The translations under genes and the position numbers were made by a program. Shown in pieces: positions 13,554 through 22,762 of a stretch of DNA of 30,391 nucleotides. This stretch comes from Candidatus Omnitrophota bacterium (GTDB lineage: Bacteria > Omnitrophota > Gorgyraeia > Duberdicusellales > Duberdicusellaceae). The DNA lies in NCBI GenBank assembly GCA_015486615.1, contig WFRI01000015.1, forward strand, positions 1 to 30,391. The letters run 5' to 3'. Position 1 is the first letter of the stretch. Every line of letters begins with the position of its first letter. The notes below the pieces were generated by a model that was not told the origin of the DNA, searched no databases, and saw only the letters and a list, made by a program, of their open reading frames with translations.

Positions 13554-14736
13554 ACCTTAACGCCTCAGACTCAACAATTCCCGCAGCCTTTACTGCCGGA
13601 AATAAACTAAAGACAAAACTTAAAAACAACCCTACGAAACCCACCCATAAAATATCGCTGAAGTTGACCGCCGCAGGCAAATAATTTAACCCGTAAACAC
13701 TGCCGGGTATTTTTATTATCTGGTATTTTTCTATAAGCAGAAGCACACTTACTCCCAGCCCGGCGCCAGTAAGCACTCCTATAATCCCGATAAACACCCC
13801 CTGTAAACAGAAAATAACCCCTATTCTGCCCGGCGAAGTGCCTAAAGATTTTAATATCCCGATATCCTTTGTCTTCTCTACTACTTTAACCGTCAAAGTT
13901 GAGAATATATTAAAAGCCGCTACTAAAATAATAATGCTTAAGATAAAAAACATAGTGGTTTTCTCCAGTTTAATTGCTGAGAACAATGCACGGTTATTAT
14001 CTGCCCATGTCCTTACAGCCAAAATCCGGGGAATATCCTGCTTTAAAATCTTCAGTTTTGCCTTATGAGCAGAATTAATACTATCTAATACAATCCCTAT
14101 GCCTTTCACCGAATACTTATCCGCAAAAAAATCCCCGCTTTGGCCCAAAGGCAGAATAACTAAAAATCTATCCACATCATACATTCCCACTTTAAATATA
14201 CCCTTTACTAAAAACTTGTACTCTTTAACTCTTTTTTTATTCTTAGAATCAATTATATACAGGTAAATAGGTTCTCCCGGGCCAACGCCTAATTCATTAG
14301 CAGCCTCTTCGCCGATAAAAGCACCTGACGTTAGGCTTCTGTCTTCTTTTACCAAATATTTAGCCAGCCTGTTTTTTATCCAGGGAGTAAACTCCACGCC
14401 TTCTGCCCGCACTCCTAAATAATTAAATTCGTCTTTTTTAAGGCCGGCTTCCCTGCGGCTGAAAATAACTGCTCCTTTTACGCTTTTTTCTACAGATTTT
14501 ACTTTTTCCAAAAGAGACTGCGAAGGGAAACCTTCGGTAAAAACCTCAATATGGTAACTTAAACTGACAAGTTTCTCCTTCAAATCCCGGCTAAACCCTG
14601 CCATAACCCCCAAAACCACAACCACACTGAAAACCGCTATACTTACGCCAGTTATAGAAATAAAGGAAAGAAAGAAGATATGGGAATGCCTGCTGCCAAG
14701 GAAATATTTCCAACTAAGCCAAGGTTCAAATCTCAT
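13546..14736 (-). CDS. lolC: Lipoprotein-releasing system transmembrane subunit (LolC/LolE family)
   Basis: Inner-membrane permease of the Lol export machine. The 396-residue protein shows the family layout: an N-terminal MRFEPWLSWKYFLGSR start, a first membrane helix at about 22-48 (FFLSFISITGVSIAVFSVVV), a large periplasmic domain to about residue 265, then three C-terminal helices (around 268-292, 315-340 and 358-383) with the cytoplasmic KTKDIGILKSLGTSPGRI coupling segment between them. Only one permease gene is present, so the complex may use a single LolC/E-type (LolF-like) homodimer; the symbol is therefore approximate. It overlaps lysS by 11 nt and lolD by 8 nt. Presence of the pair argues for an outer membrane. 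Confidence 0.9.
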   Translation of the reverse strand: MRFEPWLSWKYFLGSRHSHIFFLSFISITGVSIAVFSVVVVLGVMAGFSRDLKEKLVSLSYHIEVFTEGFPSQSLLEKVKSVEKSVKGAVIFSRREAGLKKDEFNYLGVRAEGVEFTPWIKNRLAKYLVKEDRSLTSGAFIGEEAANELGVGPGEPIYLYIIDSKNKKRVKEYKFLVKGIFKVGMYDVDRFLVILPLGQSGDFFADKYSVKGIGIVLDSINSAHKAKLKILKQDIPRILAVRTWADNNRALFSAIKLEKTTMFFILSIIILVAAFNIFSTLTVKVVEKTKDIGILKSLGTSPGRIGVIFCLQGVFIGIIGVLTGAGLGVSVLLLIEKYQIIKIPGSVYGLNYLPAAVNFSDILWVGFVGLFLSFVFSLFPAVKAAGIVESEALRYE

Positions 14737-16153
14737 TCTCAGGCCTTAATAGAGGAAAAAGGATGACTTCTTTTATGGAAGTTTTGCCTAAAAGAAGCAT
14801 TACCAAACGGTCTATGCCTATTCCCAATCCTGCTGCCGGAGGCATAGCATATTCCAAAGCCTCCAAAAAATCTTCGTCTATTTTTTTAGGCAGTTGTTCT
14901 TCTGTTTTTAAGTTTTTTAAAAGTTTTTCCCTCTGTTCCCGGGGATCGTTCAACTCTGAATAAGCATTTGCAACTTCCATACCGGCGACAAAAAGTTCAA
15001 ATCTTTCTGCTATATAAGAATTATCCTCTTTGGTTTTTGCCAGAGGCGACATCCATGCGTAAAAATCAATAACAAACACCGGTTCTTTGCCATAATATTT
15101 TTCCTCTATCAAATCTTCAATAAGGTTGATTATCTGCGAGCGGGAAAGGTTCTTTTGAATATTCAGTTTTGCTGAAACTTTCTCAATAAAAATATCTGAA
15201 GGATCACTGTATTCTACGCCAAAATCTTTTTTTAAAGTATCCGCCAGAGAAAAAATTCTGAACTTGCGGGAGAAATCTATCCTCTGGCCGCCAAAATCAA
15301 CTTCCATACTTCCAAACAAATCCTGCGCCAGGCTTCTTATCAAATCTTCAGTAATCCCCATCATATAGGAATAATCCTTATAAGCGGCGTAGGCTTCCAG
15401 CATAGTAAACTCAGGATTGTGTTTAACTGAAATACCTTCATTGCGGAATGAACGGTTCAATTCGTAAATTTTGTCAAACCCGCCGGTTAGAACTTTTTTT
15501 AAATATAACTCCGGGGCAATTCTCAAATAAATGTCTATATCCAAAGCATTATGATGAGTTATAAACGGCCTGCCTGCCGCACCTCCGGGTATAGGCTGAA
15601 GCATTGGAGTCTCCACTTCTATATACCCGCGCTGGTCAAAAAACTTGCGGATATTTTTTATTATCTGCGCCCTCTTCTCAAATATCTCCGCAGCCTGACG
15701 GTTGGCTATCAGATCCAAATATCTTTTTCTAAACCTGCTTTCTACATCTTTTAATCCGTGCCATTTTTCCGGCAAAGGCTTTAAAGATTTAGACAAAACT
15801 GTAAATTCTTTAACTAAAATTGTAATTTCTCCTGTATGGGTCTTAAAAAAATCCCCTTTTACTCCGATAATATCGCCAATATCAACAAATGACTTAAACT
15901 TTCCAAATTCTTCCTCTCCCACAATATCTCTGCGCACATATATCTGTATTTTATCTGTAGCATCAGACAAATCGCAGAATATACTTTTGCCATGCTCTCT
16001 TTTAGTAATCAGCCTCCCGGCAGAAGACACATTTCTGCCTTCCTCAAAAGACTGCTTAAGCCCGCGCAAAGGCAAAAGTTTCTCAAAACTGCGCCGGGCA
16101 TAAATCTTTTCGCTTTTTTCCAATTGTGCAAGTTTCTCTTTCTTCTCGTCCAT
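14726..16153 (-). CDS. lysS: Lysyl-tRNA synthetase, class II
   Basis: Charges tRNA-Lys with lysine. The 475-residue length fits bacterial class II LysRS. Residues 1-125 form the helical tip and OB-fold anticodon-binding domain (GRLITKREHGKSIFCDLSD). The catalytic core shows KRYLDLI (143-149), motif 1 around FFDQRGYIEVETPML (171-185), motif 2 FRNEGISVKHNPEFTMLE (236-253) and motif 3 GLGIGIDRLVML near residue 450. The lysine-specific GGAAGRPF segment follows motif 1. It begins 12 nt after the NAPRTase-nicotinamidase gene and overlaps lolC. I recall lysS next to lolC/E and lolD in other diderm bacteria, which fits this order. Confidence 0.96.
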   Translation of the reverse strand: MDEKKEKLAQLEKSEKIYARRSFEKLLPLRGLKQSFEEGRNVSSAGRLITKREHGKSIFCDLSDATDKIQIYVRRDIVGEEEFGKFKSFVDIGDIIGVKGDFFKTHTGEITILVKEFTVLSKSLKPLPEKWHGLKDVESRFRKRYLDLIANRQAAEIFEKRAQIIKNIRKFFDQRGYIEVETPMLQPIPGGAAGRPFITHHNALDIDIYLRIAPELYLKKVLTGGFDKIYELNRSFRNEGISVKHNPEFTMLEAYAAYKDYSYMMGITEDLIRSLAQDLFGSMEVDFGGQRIDFSRKFRIFSLADTLKKDFGVEYSDPSDIFIEKVSAKLNIQKNLSRSQIINLIEDLIEEKYYGKEPVFVIDFYAWMSPLAKTKEDNSYIAERFELFVAGMEVANAYSELNDPREQREKLLKNLKTEEQLPKKIDEDFLEALEYAMPPAAGLGIGIDRLVMLLLGKTSIKEVILFPLLRPENEI

Positions 16154-16165
16154 AGCCTTGTTTTT

Positions 16166-18148
16166 TTAATCAGACATTTTAAGCACTGATTCCGTATCTA
16201 TAAATTTTACATTATTTTTCCTAAATTGCAAAAATGTCTTATCTTTTTCTTTAATGTTTACTTCCTTTACAGCGTCTTCGACTACAAAAACTTCATCTAC
16301 TTCTCCGGCCAAAGTTAAAACTGCTTCCTTTACACAATACTCTGTGGCTACACCAAAGACATAAACTCTGCAGGGAAAAATAATATCCAGCAGTTCTCTT
16401 GCCGCAGGCACAGTAAATAAATTCAATGCATTTTTCTCTATAATAATTTGAGCATAACTACCCTTTATCTGCTCTAAATATTCCCAGGAATACTTCCTGC
16501 CTAAAGACAGAGATATATATTTTTTAAGAAGTGTTTCTTTAAGTTTTTTGCTCCCCCTACTGTTTTTAAGGCAATGAGCCGGGAACTTTTCAAATTCCGG
16601 GTCGTTCTTTTTATGAGAGTCTGCTGAAGAAATTACTAAAATACCTTTTTCTTCTGCAAATTTTAATAACCTCTTAATTTTGGGCAGGATTTCTTCTGAA
16701 TGCGGGACATAAAGTCTGCCTTCAGGGCTTAGAAAATCAAACTGGGTATCAATGTCAAAAAACACAGTGCTGCACTGTAAGGCCCTCTTAGATATTAAAC
16801 TGCGGACAGAATTTATCTTTTCCTTTAACTTAGGCTCTAAAATTACCGGATATTGGAAGCCGTCATTTAAATCCTTAAGTTCCTGAGGCAGACTTGATAA
16901 ATTTTTAAGGACCGACTTGCGCAAAGATTCCAAATCCGGGAAATCTGTTGTAACTTCGCCTTTAGCCATCACTTTTTTCAGCAGGCCGCGCTGGTAATTA
17001 GAGCCCTTGTCTAAATAAATAGTATCTTTCTCCATAACCTTCCGGCCAAAAGACCTTATTACCTGCTTGGCAAAAGGAAGGCTGGATTTTTTCTGGCTTA
17101 ATTTCATCACCGGCAGGAAATTTTCATTAAAACGTCTTATTCCGCAAATCTTATAAACCGCATCTGTAAAAGGCAAATCAGAAGAAACCCCCATATTAGT
17201 TCCTACGCCAAAAGCATCTATAGGCGCATTGGCGCTTATAAGTTTTTTAATTTTATATTCGTCCAAATCCCCGGATGCCAGAATAAGAGTATTAACCAGC
17301 CCTTCAAAGTCTAAAACACTGCGGATATATTTGCTTTGCTCAATTAAATCCCCGCTGTCAATTCTTACTCCTAACAGCCGGGATTTATAATTCTTTTTCA
17401 AATATTTGGCTATATGCACAGCATTATTTAACCCATTTCTTAAATCATAAGTATCAAGTAATAGAATCGCCTTTCCAGGAAATTTATCCACAAACAGTTT
17501 GAAAGCTTCAATTTCCCGGGAAAAACTCATCACAAAAGAATGGGCCATTGTGCCCACTACCGGTATGCCGTATAATTTCCCGGCTAAGATATTAGATGTT
17601 CCGCCCGCCCCGGCCAAATAAGCTGATTTAGCCGCAATTAACGAAGCCTCTCTGCCTAATGTCCGGCGCAGAGAAAAATCATAAATTTTCCTGCCTTTAG
17701 CCGCTAAAACAACTCTGGCGCTCTTAGTGGCCAAAGTGGTATGGACATTAATAATATTCAGCAAAGCACTTTCTAATATTTGGGCTTCTATCAAATCCGC
17801 TTCTACCCTAAGCAAAGGCTCTCGGGCAAAAACAATACTGCCGTCGCTTTGGCTGAAAATATTTCCGGAAAACTTAAATTTTTTCAGATAAGCCAGAAAA
17901 TCTTCAGAAAATAATTCTAATGAACGCAAGAAAGATATATCTTCCTGAGAAAACCTTAAAGACTTCGCATAATTTAAAGCCTCTCTTACACCAAACAGCA
18001 GGTAAAACGGCCTGCGGCTGGAGCGGATAAACAATTCAAAAACCGCTTTGATATTTTTACGGCGTTCAAAATACACCGAAGCCATAGTTAATTCATACAA
18101 ATCAACCCAGAGCCCGGACGCCAACTTTTTGCTACTTGCCTGAAACAT
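16166..18148 (-). CDS. Nicotinate phosphoribosyltransferase-nicotinamidase fusion
   Basis: A 660-residue two-domain NAD-salvage protein. Residues 1 to about 440 are a NAPRTase: LWVDLYELTMASVY (13-26), FSLRRTLG (158-165), the phosphorylatable His203 in VGTMAHSFVMSF, LLDTYD (230-235), RIDSGDL (262-268) and FGVGTNMGVSSD (313-324). After a linker, residues 458-655 are an isochorismatase-fold nicotinamidase: catalytic Asp467 (FFDIDTQFDF), metal ligands Asp510 and His512 (SSADSHKK), His525 (FPAHC), Lys572, and nucleophile Cys605 after the cis-peptide motif VAT (FGVATEYCV). Both active sites look complete, so one chain could take nicotinamide to nicotinate mononucleotide. The start overlaps the thioredoxin gene by 17 nt and has no strong ribosome site; coupled translation is likely. 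The fusion order is what stands out. Confidence 0.92.
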   Translation of the reverse strand: MFQASSKKLASGLWVDLYELTMASVYFERRKNIKAVFELFIRSSRRPFYLLFGVREALNYAKSLRFSQEDISFLRSLELFSEDFLAYLKKFKFSGNIFSQSDGSIVFAREPLLRVEADLIEAQILESALLNIINVHTTLATKSARVVLAAKGRKIYDFSLRRTLGREASLIAAKSAYLAGAGGTSNILAGKLYGIPVVGTMAHSFVMSFSREIEAFKLFVDKFPGKAILLLDTYDLRNGLNNAVHIAKYLKKNYKSRLLGVRIDSGDLIEQSKYIRSVLDFEGLVNTLILASGDLDEYKIKKLISANAPIDAFGVGTNMGVSSDLPFTDAVYKICGIRRFNENFLPVMKLSQKKSSLPFAKQVIRSFGRKVMEKDTIYLDKGSNYQRGLLKKVMAKGEVTTDFPDLESLRKSVLKNLSSLPQELKDLNDGFQYPVILEPKLKEKINSVRSLISKRALQCSTVFFDIDTQFDFLSPEGRLYVPHSEEILPKIKRLLKFAEEKGILVISSADSHKKNDPEFEKFPAHCLKNSRGSKKLKETLLKKYISLSLGRKYSWEYLEQIKGSYAQIIIEKNALNLFTVPAARELLDIIFPCRVYVFGVATEYCVKEAVLTLAGEVDEVFVVEDAVKEVNIKEKDKTFLQFRKNNVKFIDTESVLKMSD

Positions 18149-18587
18149 CTTTGAATATTTCTTTTACCTCATCCATATCAAGATAAAATTCCCGGCCCAC
18201 TGGCTTTCCATTTTTTAGATAAATAAGAGTAGGTATGCCAAAAACACCATATTTACTAAAAAGGTATCCCTCGTTGTCAATAATAATAGGGCATTTCAGA
18301 TCGTATTTTTTCTTAACAGCCAAAACCCTTCTTTCAGGTTCTCCGGCATCTATTAAAAATATTTTTATGCCCTCTTTTTTCATTTCTATCTGCTCTTTTT
18401 TTAAATTGCCCATCTGCTGGACACAATGCGGGCACCAGCTTGCCCAGAAAAGCAATATAGCCTTGGGATTTTTATAAATATCCTTCTCAAAAATAACATT
18501 CCCGGCTAAAGACTGTAAGGCATATCCGTAAGATAAATTAGCCGCAAGGATAAGCCCTAAAAAAAACAGAAATATTTTCTTAAACAT
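18132..18587 (-). CDS. TlpA/ResA-like thioredoxin with signal peptide
   Basis: A 151-residue exported thiol-disulfide oxidoreductase. Residues 1-22 are a signal peptide (MFKKIFLFFLGLILAANLSY). The active site is WCPHC at 51-55, preceded by LLFWAS, and the cis-proline is Pro119 in FGIPTLIYL; both are needed for thioredoxin-fold redox chemistry. The missing catalytic Glu of some ResA proteins cannot be judged by eye. It lies 14 nt after ccdA, the usual electron donor, so the two probably form one reducing pathway across the inner membrane, as in cytochrome c maturation or disulfide reduction. It overlaps the NAD-salvage gene. Confidence 0.9.
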   Translation of the reverse strand: MFKKIFLFFLGLILAANLSYGYALQSLAGNVIFEKDIYKNPKAILLFWASWCPHCVQQMGNLKKEQIEMKKEGIKIFLIDAGEPERRVLAVKKKYDLKCPIIIDNEGYLFSKYGVFGIPTLIYLKNGKPVGREFYLDMDEVKEIFKDVSGK

Positions 18588-18601
18588 CCCTAAACCTTTC
18601 C

Positions 18602-19294
18602 TTAAAAAACCCTGCCCGCTGAAACAAAAAAGTACTCAGCAACTAAAATAAAAGTTATACCTAATATTTTATTCACTACACGGGAAAAATTTCCTGCTCT
18701 TAATCTGTTTAATATTTCCCGGCCCAAAAAAGCCGCCAGAAAAAACAGAAACCCTACGCCTAAAGAAAAACTAAACAACACCACAGCCCCGTAAACTATA
18801 TTTCTGCCTAAAGCGATTATTGAAAGTATAGCGCCTAACACAGGAAATATACAGCCGCCTAAAGAAAAAGCGCTCAAACATCCCAGCAAATAAACGAAAA
18901 ACAAGCCTTGCCTACGTTTAAACATCGGGTTGAAACTAAAATAAGGCAGGTTAATCCAGCCTAGAACAGATAACCCCAACAGAAGCATAATATTGCCCAT
19001 TGCTAATTTTACCCATAAAGAATTTGAAAACTTTCCGAAAATTCCGCCAAATGCCGCTGAGACAACTCCCAAAACTGTATAAACCGTAGCAATTCCTAAA
19101 ACATAAACTGCTACTGCCAGAATAAATTTCTTCCTGTCGGGATAATTTCCGGATAAAACTGCCAGAGTTACCGGAACTAAAGGCAGAAAACAAGGCGAAA
19201 ACCCTGCGGCCAAACCGGCTCCAAAAGCCAAAATAGTGCTTAAAATAAAATTGTTCTGCAGTGCCCGGGTAAAAAAATCAAGAAATTGTCCCAT
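18602..19294 (-). CDS. ccdA: CcdA/DsbD-type transmembrane electron transporter
   Basis: A 230-residue integral membrane protein with six hydrophobic segments that passes electrons from cytoplasmic thioredoxin to periplasmic partners. The two conserved cysteines are Cys35 in GFSPCFLPLVPV and Cys148 in SLGGCIFPVLGA, in the pseudo-symmetric first and fourth helices. No periplasmic DsbD alpha or gamma domains are attached, which is the CcdA form. The next gene codes for an exported thioredoxin, a natural acceptor. It sits 4 nt after dapF inside the amino-acid operon. No cytochrome c biogenesis gene is in the window, so the final client is not known. Confidence 0.93.
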   Translation of the reverse strand: MGQFLDFFTRALQNNFILSTILAFGAGLAAGFSPCFLPLVPVTLAVLSGNYPDRKKFILAVAVYVLGIATVYTVLGVVSAAFGGIFGKFSNSLWVKLAMGNIMLLLGLSVLGWINLPYFSFNPMFKRRQGLFFVYLLGCLSAFSLGGCIFPVLGAILSIIALGRNIVYGAVVLFSFSLGVGFLFFLAAFLGREILNRLRAGNFSRVVNKILGITFILVAEYFFVSAGRVF

Positions 19295-19298
19295 TTTA

Positions 19299-20150
19299 TC
19301 AACGCCTTATTTTTATTTTTAACGGCAGGCTTAACCGGGCAGTATAAACCCAAAAAGCCCTGCCCTGCATCCAAACTTCTTTTACTTCCTTTTTAGAATA
19401 ATTAATGTCAAAATATAAAGGTATATTCTCCCTATTACGGGTTAAAACCGAAATTTTATTAAGCCTTAGCCCTTTCTCATAAAATTTCAGAGCCGCAACT
19501 ACACCGCCAGCAATAATTCCTGTGCCGCAGGACAAAGTCTCACCTTCCACACCTCTTTCGTAAGTGCGCACAGATATTTTTTCAGCAGTCAATATTTCCA
19601 CAAAGTCAACGTTTGTCCCTGCAGGTGCAAATTTTCTATGCCGGCGGATTTTTCGGCCTACTGCTTCCACATCTATCAGATCTAAACCGCTGACAAAAAC
19701 TACTGTATGAGGAACGCCGGTATTTATAAAATTGACTTTTATTTTTCTGTTTTTCAGGACCAAAGGCAAATCCAGTTTAATATCAAAAGGCTTAATAGAT
19801 TTAAATTTAACTTCATTCCCGGAAACTTCAGAATCAACAATTCCGGCTAAAGTCTCTATTTTAAATTTCTTCTTTTTTGCCAAACTTGCCAAATATAAAG
19901 AGAAACAACGTATCCCGTTGCCGCACATCTCAGCCTGGCTTCCGTCAGAATTAAAAATCAGCATTCTGTAGTCTGCTTTACGGGACTTTTCCACTACCAA
20001 AAGGCCGTCGGCGCCGGCCGCTGTCCGCCGCGGGCATAAATTTTTGGCTAAATTTTGGTAATATTGTTTAGGTTTAGGCTGCTTTACACAGTCAACCAAA
20101 ACAAAATCATTGCCTGAGGCCTGAAATTTATGAAACAGCAATTGTTTCAT
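19299..20150 (-). CDS. dapF: Diaminopimelate epimerase
   Basis: Interconverts LL- and meso-diaminopimelate, feeding lysine and peptidoglycan synthesis. The 283-residue protein shows FHKFQASGNDFVLVD (6-20), NSDGSQAEMCGNGIRC (67-82) with catalytic Cys76, and YERGVEGETLSCGTG (197-211) with catalytic Cys208, the two-cysteine acid-base pair of the PLP-independent family. It overlaps the lysA stop by 4 nt (ATGA). Its product is the LysA substrate, so the last two lysine steps are translationally linked. Other dap genes are outside the window. Confidence 0.97.
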   Translation of the reverse strand: MKQLLFHKFQASGNDFVLVDCVKQPKPKQYYQNLAKNLCPRRTAAGADGLLVVEKSRKADYRMLIFNSDGSQAEMCGNGIRCFSLYLASLAKKKKFKIETLAGIVDSEVSGNEVKFKSIKPFDIKLDLPLVLKNRKIKVNFINTGVPHTVVFVSGLDLIDVEAVGRKIRRHRKFAPAGTNVDFVEILTAEKISVRTYERGVEGETLSCGTGIIAGGVVAALKFYEKGLRLNKISVLTRNRENIPLYFDINYSKKEVKEVWMQGRAFWVYTARLSLPLKIKIRR

Positions 20151-21403
20151 ACATCCACCATTATTTCCTTAGATATCAAATCCTTATAAGACTGCCTTCT
20201 GCCGACAAGAAAATACTTATCTCCTTTTACAATAACCTCCGCAGGTTTACAGCGGGAGTTATAATTAGACGCCATAGAAAACCCGTAAGCCCCGGCGCTC
20301 ATTACTGCCAGCAAATCTCCGGGCTGGCAGTAAAGCCGCCGGTTTTTGCCTAAGAAATCCCCGCTCTCGCAAACAGGCCCAACAATATCAGCCAAAGGAA
20401 GAGCAGAAATACTTCTGCGTTTTACTACCGGCAGAATATTATGGTAAGCGCCGTATAATGAAGGCCTGAGCAAATCATTCATTGCCGCATCAGTAATTAT
20501 AAACAGTTTATTATTCAATGATTTTTTCAGATAAAGAACCTTAGTCAAAAGCACTCCGGCATTGCCTACAATAAACCGCCCCGGCTCTAAAATTATTTTC
20601 ATTCGGGTTTTTCTTAACAAAGGGACTATTGCCTTTGCTAAAGCAGAAGCGGTTTTCGGTTTTTCTCTGTTATAAACAATTCCAAATCCGCCTCCGATAT
20701 TGAAATATTCAAGCCGAATATTTTTTTGTTTCAACCTGCCCAAAAGATTCAGGATTTTATTAATAGCCCGGACAAAAGGCTTCTCAGAAGTAATCTGCGA
20801 CCCGATATGAATATGCAGGCCCTTTATTTCCACAAAAGGCAAATTCGCCCGGCTTAATATAATCCTTTCAGCCTCAGGCAGAGGCACCCCGAACTTAGTC
20901 TCTTTCCTGCCTGTAGTGATATATTTATGAGTTTTAGAATCCACATCAGGGTTAACTCTTATACTTACAGCGGCTTTTTTGTTATGCTTTGCCGCAATAT
21001 CATTTATTCTCTGCAATTCAGATAAAGACTCCGCATTAAACATAAATATTTTCTTTTTTAAAGCATATTCTATTTCCTGGCTGGTTTTGCCGACTGAAGC
21101 ATAAACTATCTTTTTATAAACACAGCCTGCTTTCTCCGCACGGAATAACTCTCCTCCGGAAACTATATCCAGGCCCGCCCCTTGTTTAATAAGGGTTTTG
21201 AGAATGGCCAAATTAGAATTTGCCTTGACAGAATAACAAATAAGGGGATCTACCAAAGAAAAAGCCTTTTTTAACTCCTCAAAGTGTTCTATTATAGCCC
21301 TGTGGCTGTAAACATACAAGGGAGTGCCAAATTTGCCTGTTAGAGTCTCTAAAGGCGTATCTTCACAATAGAGTTTTTTCCCTTTATACCGAAAATAATG
21401 CAT
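20147..21403 (-). CDS. lysA: Diaminopimelate decarboxylase
   Basis: PLP-dependent removal of CO2 from meso-diaminopimelate to give lysine. The 418-residue fold-type III enzyme has CYSVKANSN with the PLP lysine at 60, SGGELFRA, HIHIGSQI, GGGFGIVY, EPGRFIVGNAG, the substrate-contacting Cys in GPVCESGDFLG and GAYGFSMASNYNSR near the C terminus. The CESGDFLG motif favours DAP decarboxylase over ornithine or arginine decarboxylases. The gene starts 1 nt after argH stops and overlaps dapF, so it reads as a continuation of the arginine message. Confidence 0.96.
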   Translation of the reverse strand: MHYFRYKGKKLYCEDTPLETLTGKFGTPLYVYSHRAIIEHFEELKKAFSLVDPLICYSVKANSNLAILKTLIKQGAGLDIVSGGELFRAEKAGCVYKKIVYASVGKTSQEIEYALKKKIFMFNAESLSELQRINDIAAKHNKKAAVSIRVNPDVDSKTHKYITTGRKETKFGVPLPEAERIILSRANLPFVEIKGLHIHIGSQITSEKPFVRAINKILNLLGRLKQKNIRLEYFNIGGGFGIVYNREKPKTASALAKAIVPLLRKTRMKIILEPGRFIVGNAGVLLTKVLYLKKSLNNKLFIITDAAMNDLLRPSLYGAYHNILPVVKRRSISALPLADIVGPVCESGDFLGKNRRLYCQPGDLLAVMSAGAYGFSMASNYNSRCKPAEVIVKGDKYFLVGRRQSYKDLISKEIMVDV

Positions 21404-21404
21404 A

Positions 21405-22712
21405 TTACTCCTTTGGCAATATTTTTACCAACTCTTCTTTATCAAGAAACTTATGAAACTTTTTAAGGCCAGATGCGCTTATATCTTTTATTTTTATACT
21501 TTTATGACGGCAATAGGCCATAAGCCGGCCAACTGCATAATGCGCCTTGGAAAAACTTTCGCCTTTCCTCACCAAATACTCAGCCAGGTTAGTAGCATAA
21601 AGAGCATCGTCAAACAGAACATTCTTCAACGCCGCGGCGTTAAGTTTTACTTTTCTCAGCATTCCCGAAAGCAGGCCCAGTTCTTTTTCTACTATTTCTA
21701 AAGATGAAAACAAAGGCTCTTTGTCTAACTGCATATCCCGGTTATAAGATAGAACCAGCCCCTTCATCATTACTAAAACAGAAATTAAATTCCCGTAAAC
21801 CCTGCCAGTATAACCTCTTGCCAGTTCCAGAAAATCCGGATTCTTTTTCTGCGGCATAAGCGAACTTCCTGTGCAATATTCTTCCGGCAGCTCCAGAAGG
21901 TTAAATTCCTGGGAAGAATAAAGAATAAAATCCCCGCTCAGCCGGGAAATATGCATCTGAATAATAGAAAGCACGCTTAAAAACTCTACCACATAATCCC
22001 TGTCCGCAACAGTGTCTATAGTATTACCTGAAGGCTTTATCTTTGCTCTAAGTTTGGGGAAAAGTCTCTTTAATGCCTGTCCATAGGCTCGGCCGAGCAA
22101 CACGCTTCCTGCCAAAGCCCCCGCACCAACAAAAGCATAAATCCTGTTGTAAAAGTTCTCCAGCCTGCGGCTGTCTCTTAAAAACATCTGCCGGTAAGCC
22201 AGAATATAACTTGAAAACTTTACAACTTGTGCCCTCTGCGTATGAGTATAACCGGGAAAATTATAGTCCTTGTATTTATCCGCCAAAAACTCCAAACTTG
22301 CAATAACCTCTTCTATCTTCAGGCCGACAGTCAAAGAATGTTCCAGACAATACATCCTCTCATCAAAACTCACCTGGTCATTCCTTGACCTTAAAGTATG
22401 CAGTTTTTCCGCAGCCTTGCCGGCTTTTTTCTCTACTTTCTTTTGAATATAAGTATGAATGTCTTCAATATCCAAAGAAACATCTACTCCCTTCTCTTTA
22501 ATTTCTACCAAAACCGTCCGCAGAGATTTTGAGAGCGAATCTAATTCTTTTTTACTTAGAAATCCTTCCAAATATAAAGCCTGAATATGGATTAAAGAAT
22601 GCAGAATATCAAACTCTGCCAGTTTATAGTCATACTGCAGAGATTTTTCAAATTCAAAAAAACTTTTATCTATATTTTTCTTAAACCTGCCGCCCCAAAG
22701 TTTATCTCCCAT
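21405..22712 (-). CDS. argH: Argininosuccinate lyase
   Basis: Splits argininosuccinate into arginine and fumarate. I start it at the ATG at 22712, which has GGAGG 4 nt upstream and gives the family start MGDKLWGGRF and 435 residues. The frame is open for another 45 codons to 22847, but that extension is translated from the 79-bp intergenic repeat. Motifs: LHTLRSRNDQV (104-114), YTHTQRAQ (155-162) and the fumarase-superfamily signature GSSLMPQKKNPD (282-293) with the catalytic serine loop. It is separated from argG by the MNT/HEPN module and a repeat, and is followed 1 nt later by lysA. Confidence 0.96.
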   Translation of the reverse strand: MGDKLWGGRFKKNIDKSFFEFEKSLQYDYKLAEFDILHSLIHIQALYLEGFLSKKELDSLSKSLRTVLVEIKEKGVDVSLDIEDIHTYIQKKVEKKAGKAAEKLHTLRSRNDQVSFDERMYCLEHSLTVGLKIEEVIASLEFLADKYKDYNFPGYTHTQRAQVVKFSSYILAYRQMFLRDSRRLENFYNRIYAFVGAGALAGSVLLGRAYGQALKRLFPKLRAKIKPSGNTIDTVADRDYVVEFLSVLSIIQMHISRLSGDFILYSSQEFNLLELPEEYCTGSSLMPQKKNPDFLELARGYTGRVYGNLISVLVMMKGLVLSYNRDMQLDKEPLFSSLEIVEKELGLLSGMLRKVKLNAAALKNVLFDDALYATNLAEYLVRKGESFSKAHYAVGRLMAYCRHKSIKIKDISASGLKKFHKFLDKEELVKILPKE

Positions 22713-22742
22713 AAAACCTCCGAATTTACCTGCCTGCTTTGT

Positions 22743-22762
22743 GACCGCTAAAAAAACGCTAG
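22743..22762 (+). repeat. Partial tandem duplicate of the 79-bp element's left end
   Basis: GACCGCTAAAAAAACGCTAG resembles the first bases of the full copy that starts immediately after it (CTACCGCTAAAAAGCGC). This looks like a truncated tandem copy or an insertion scar. Confidence 0.4.
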
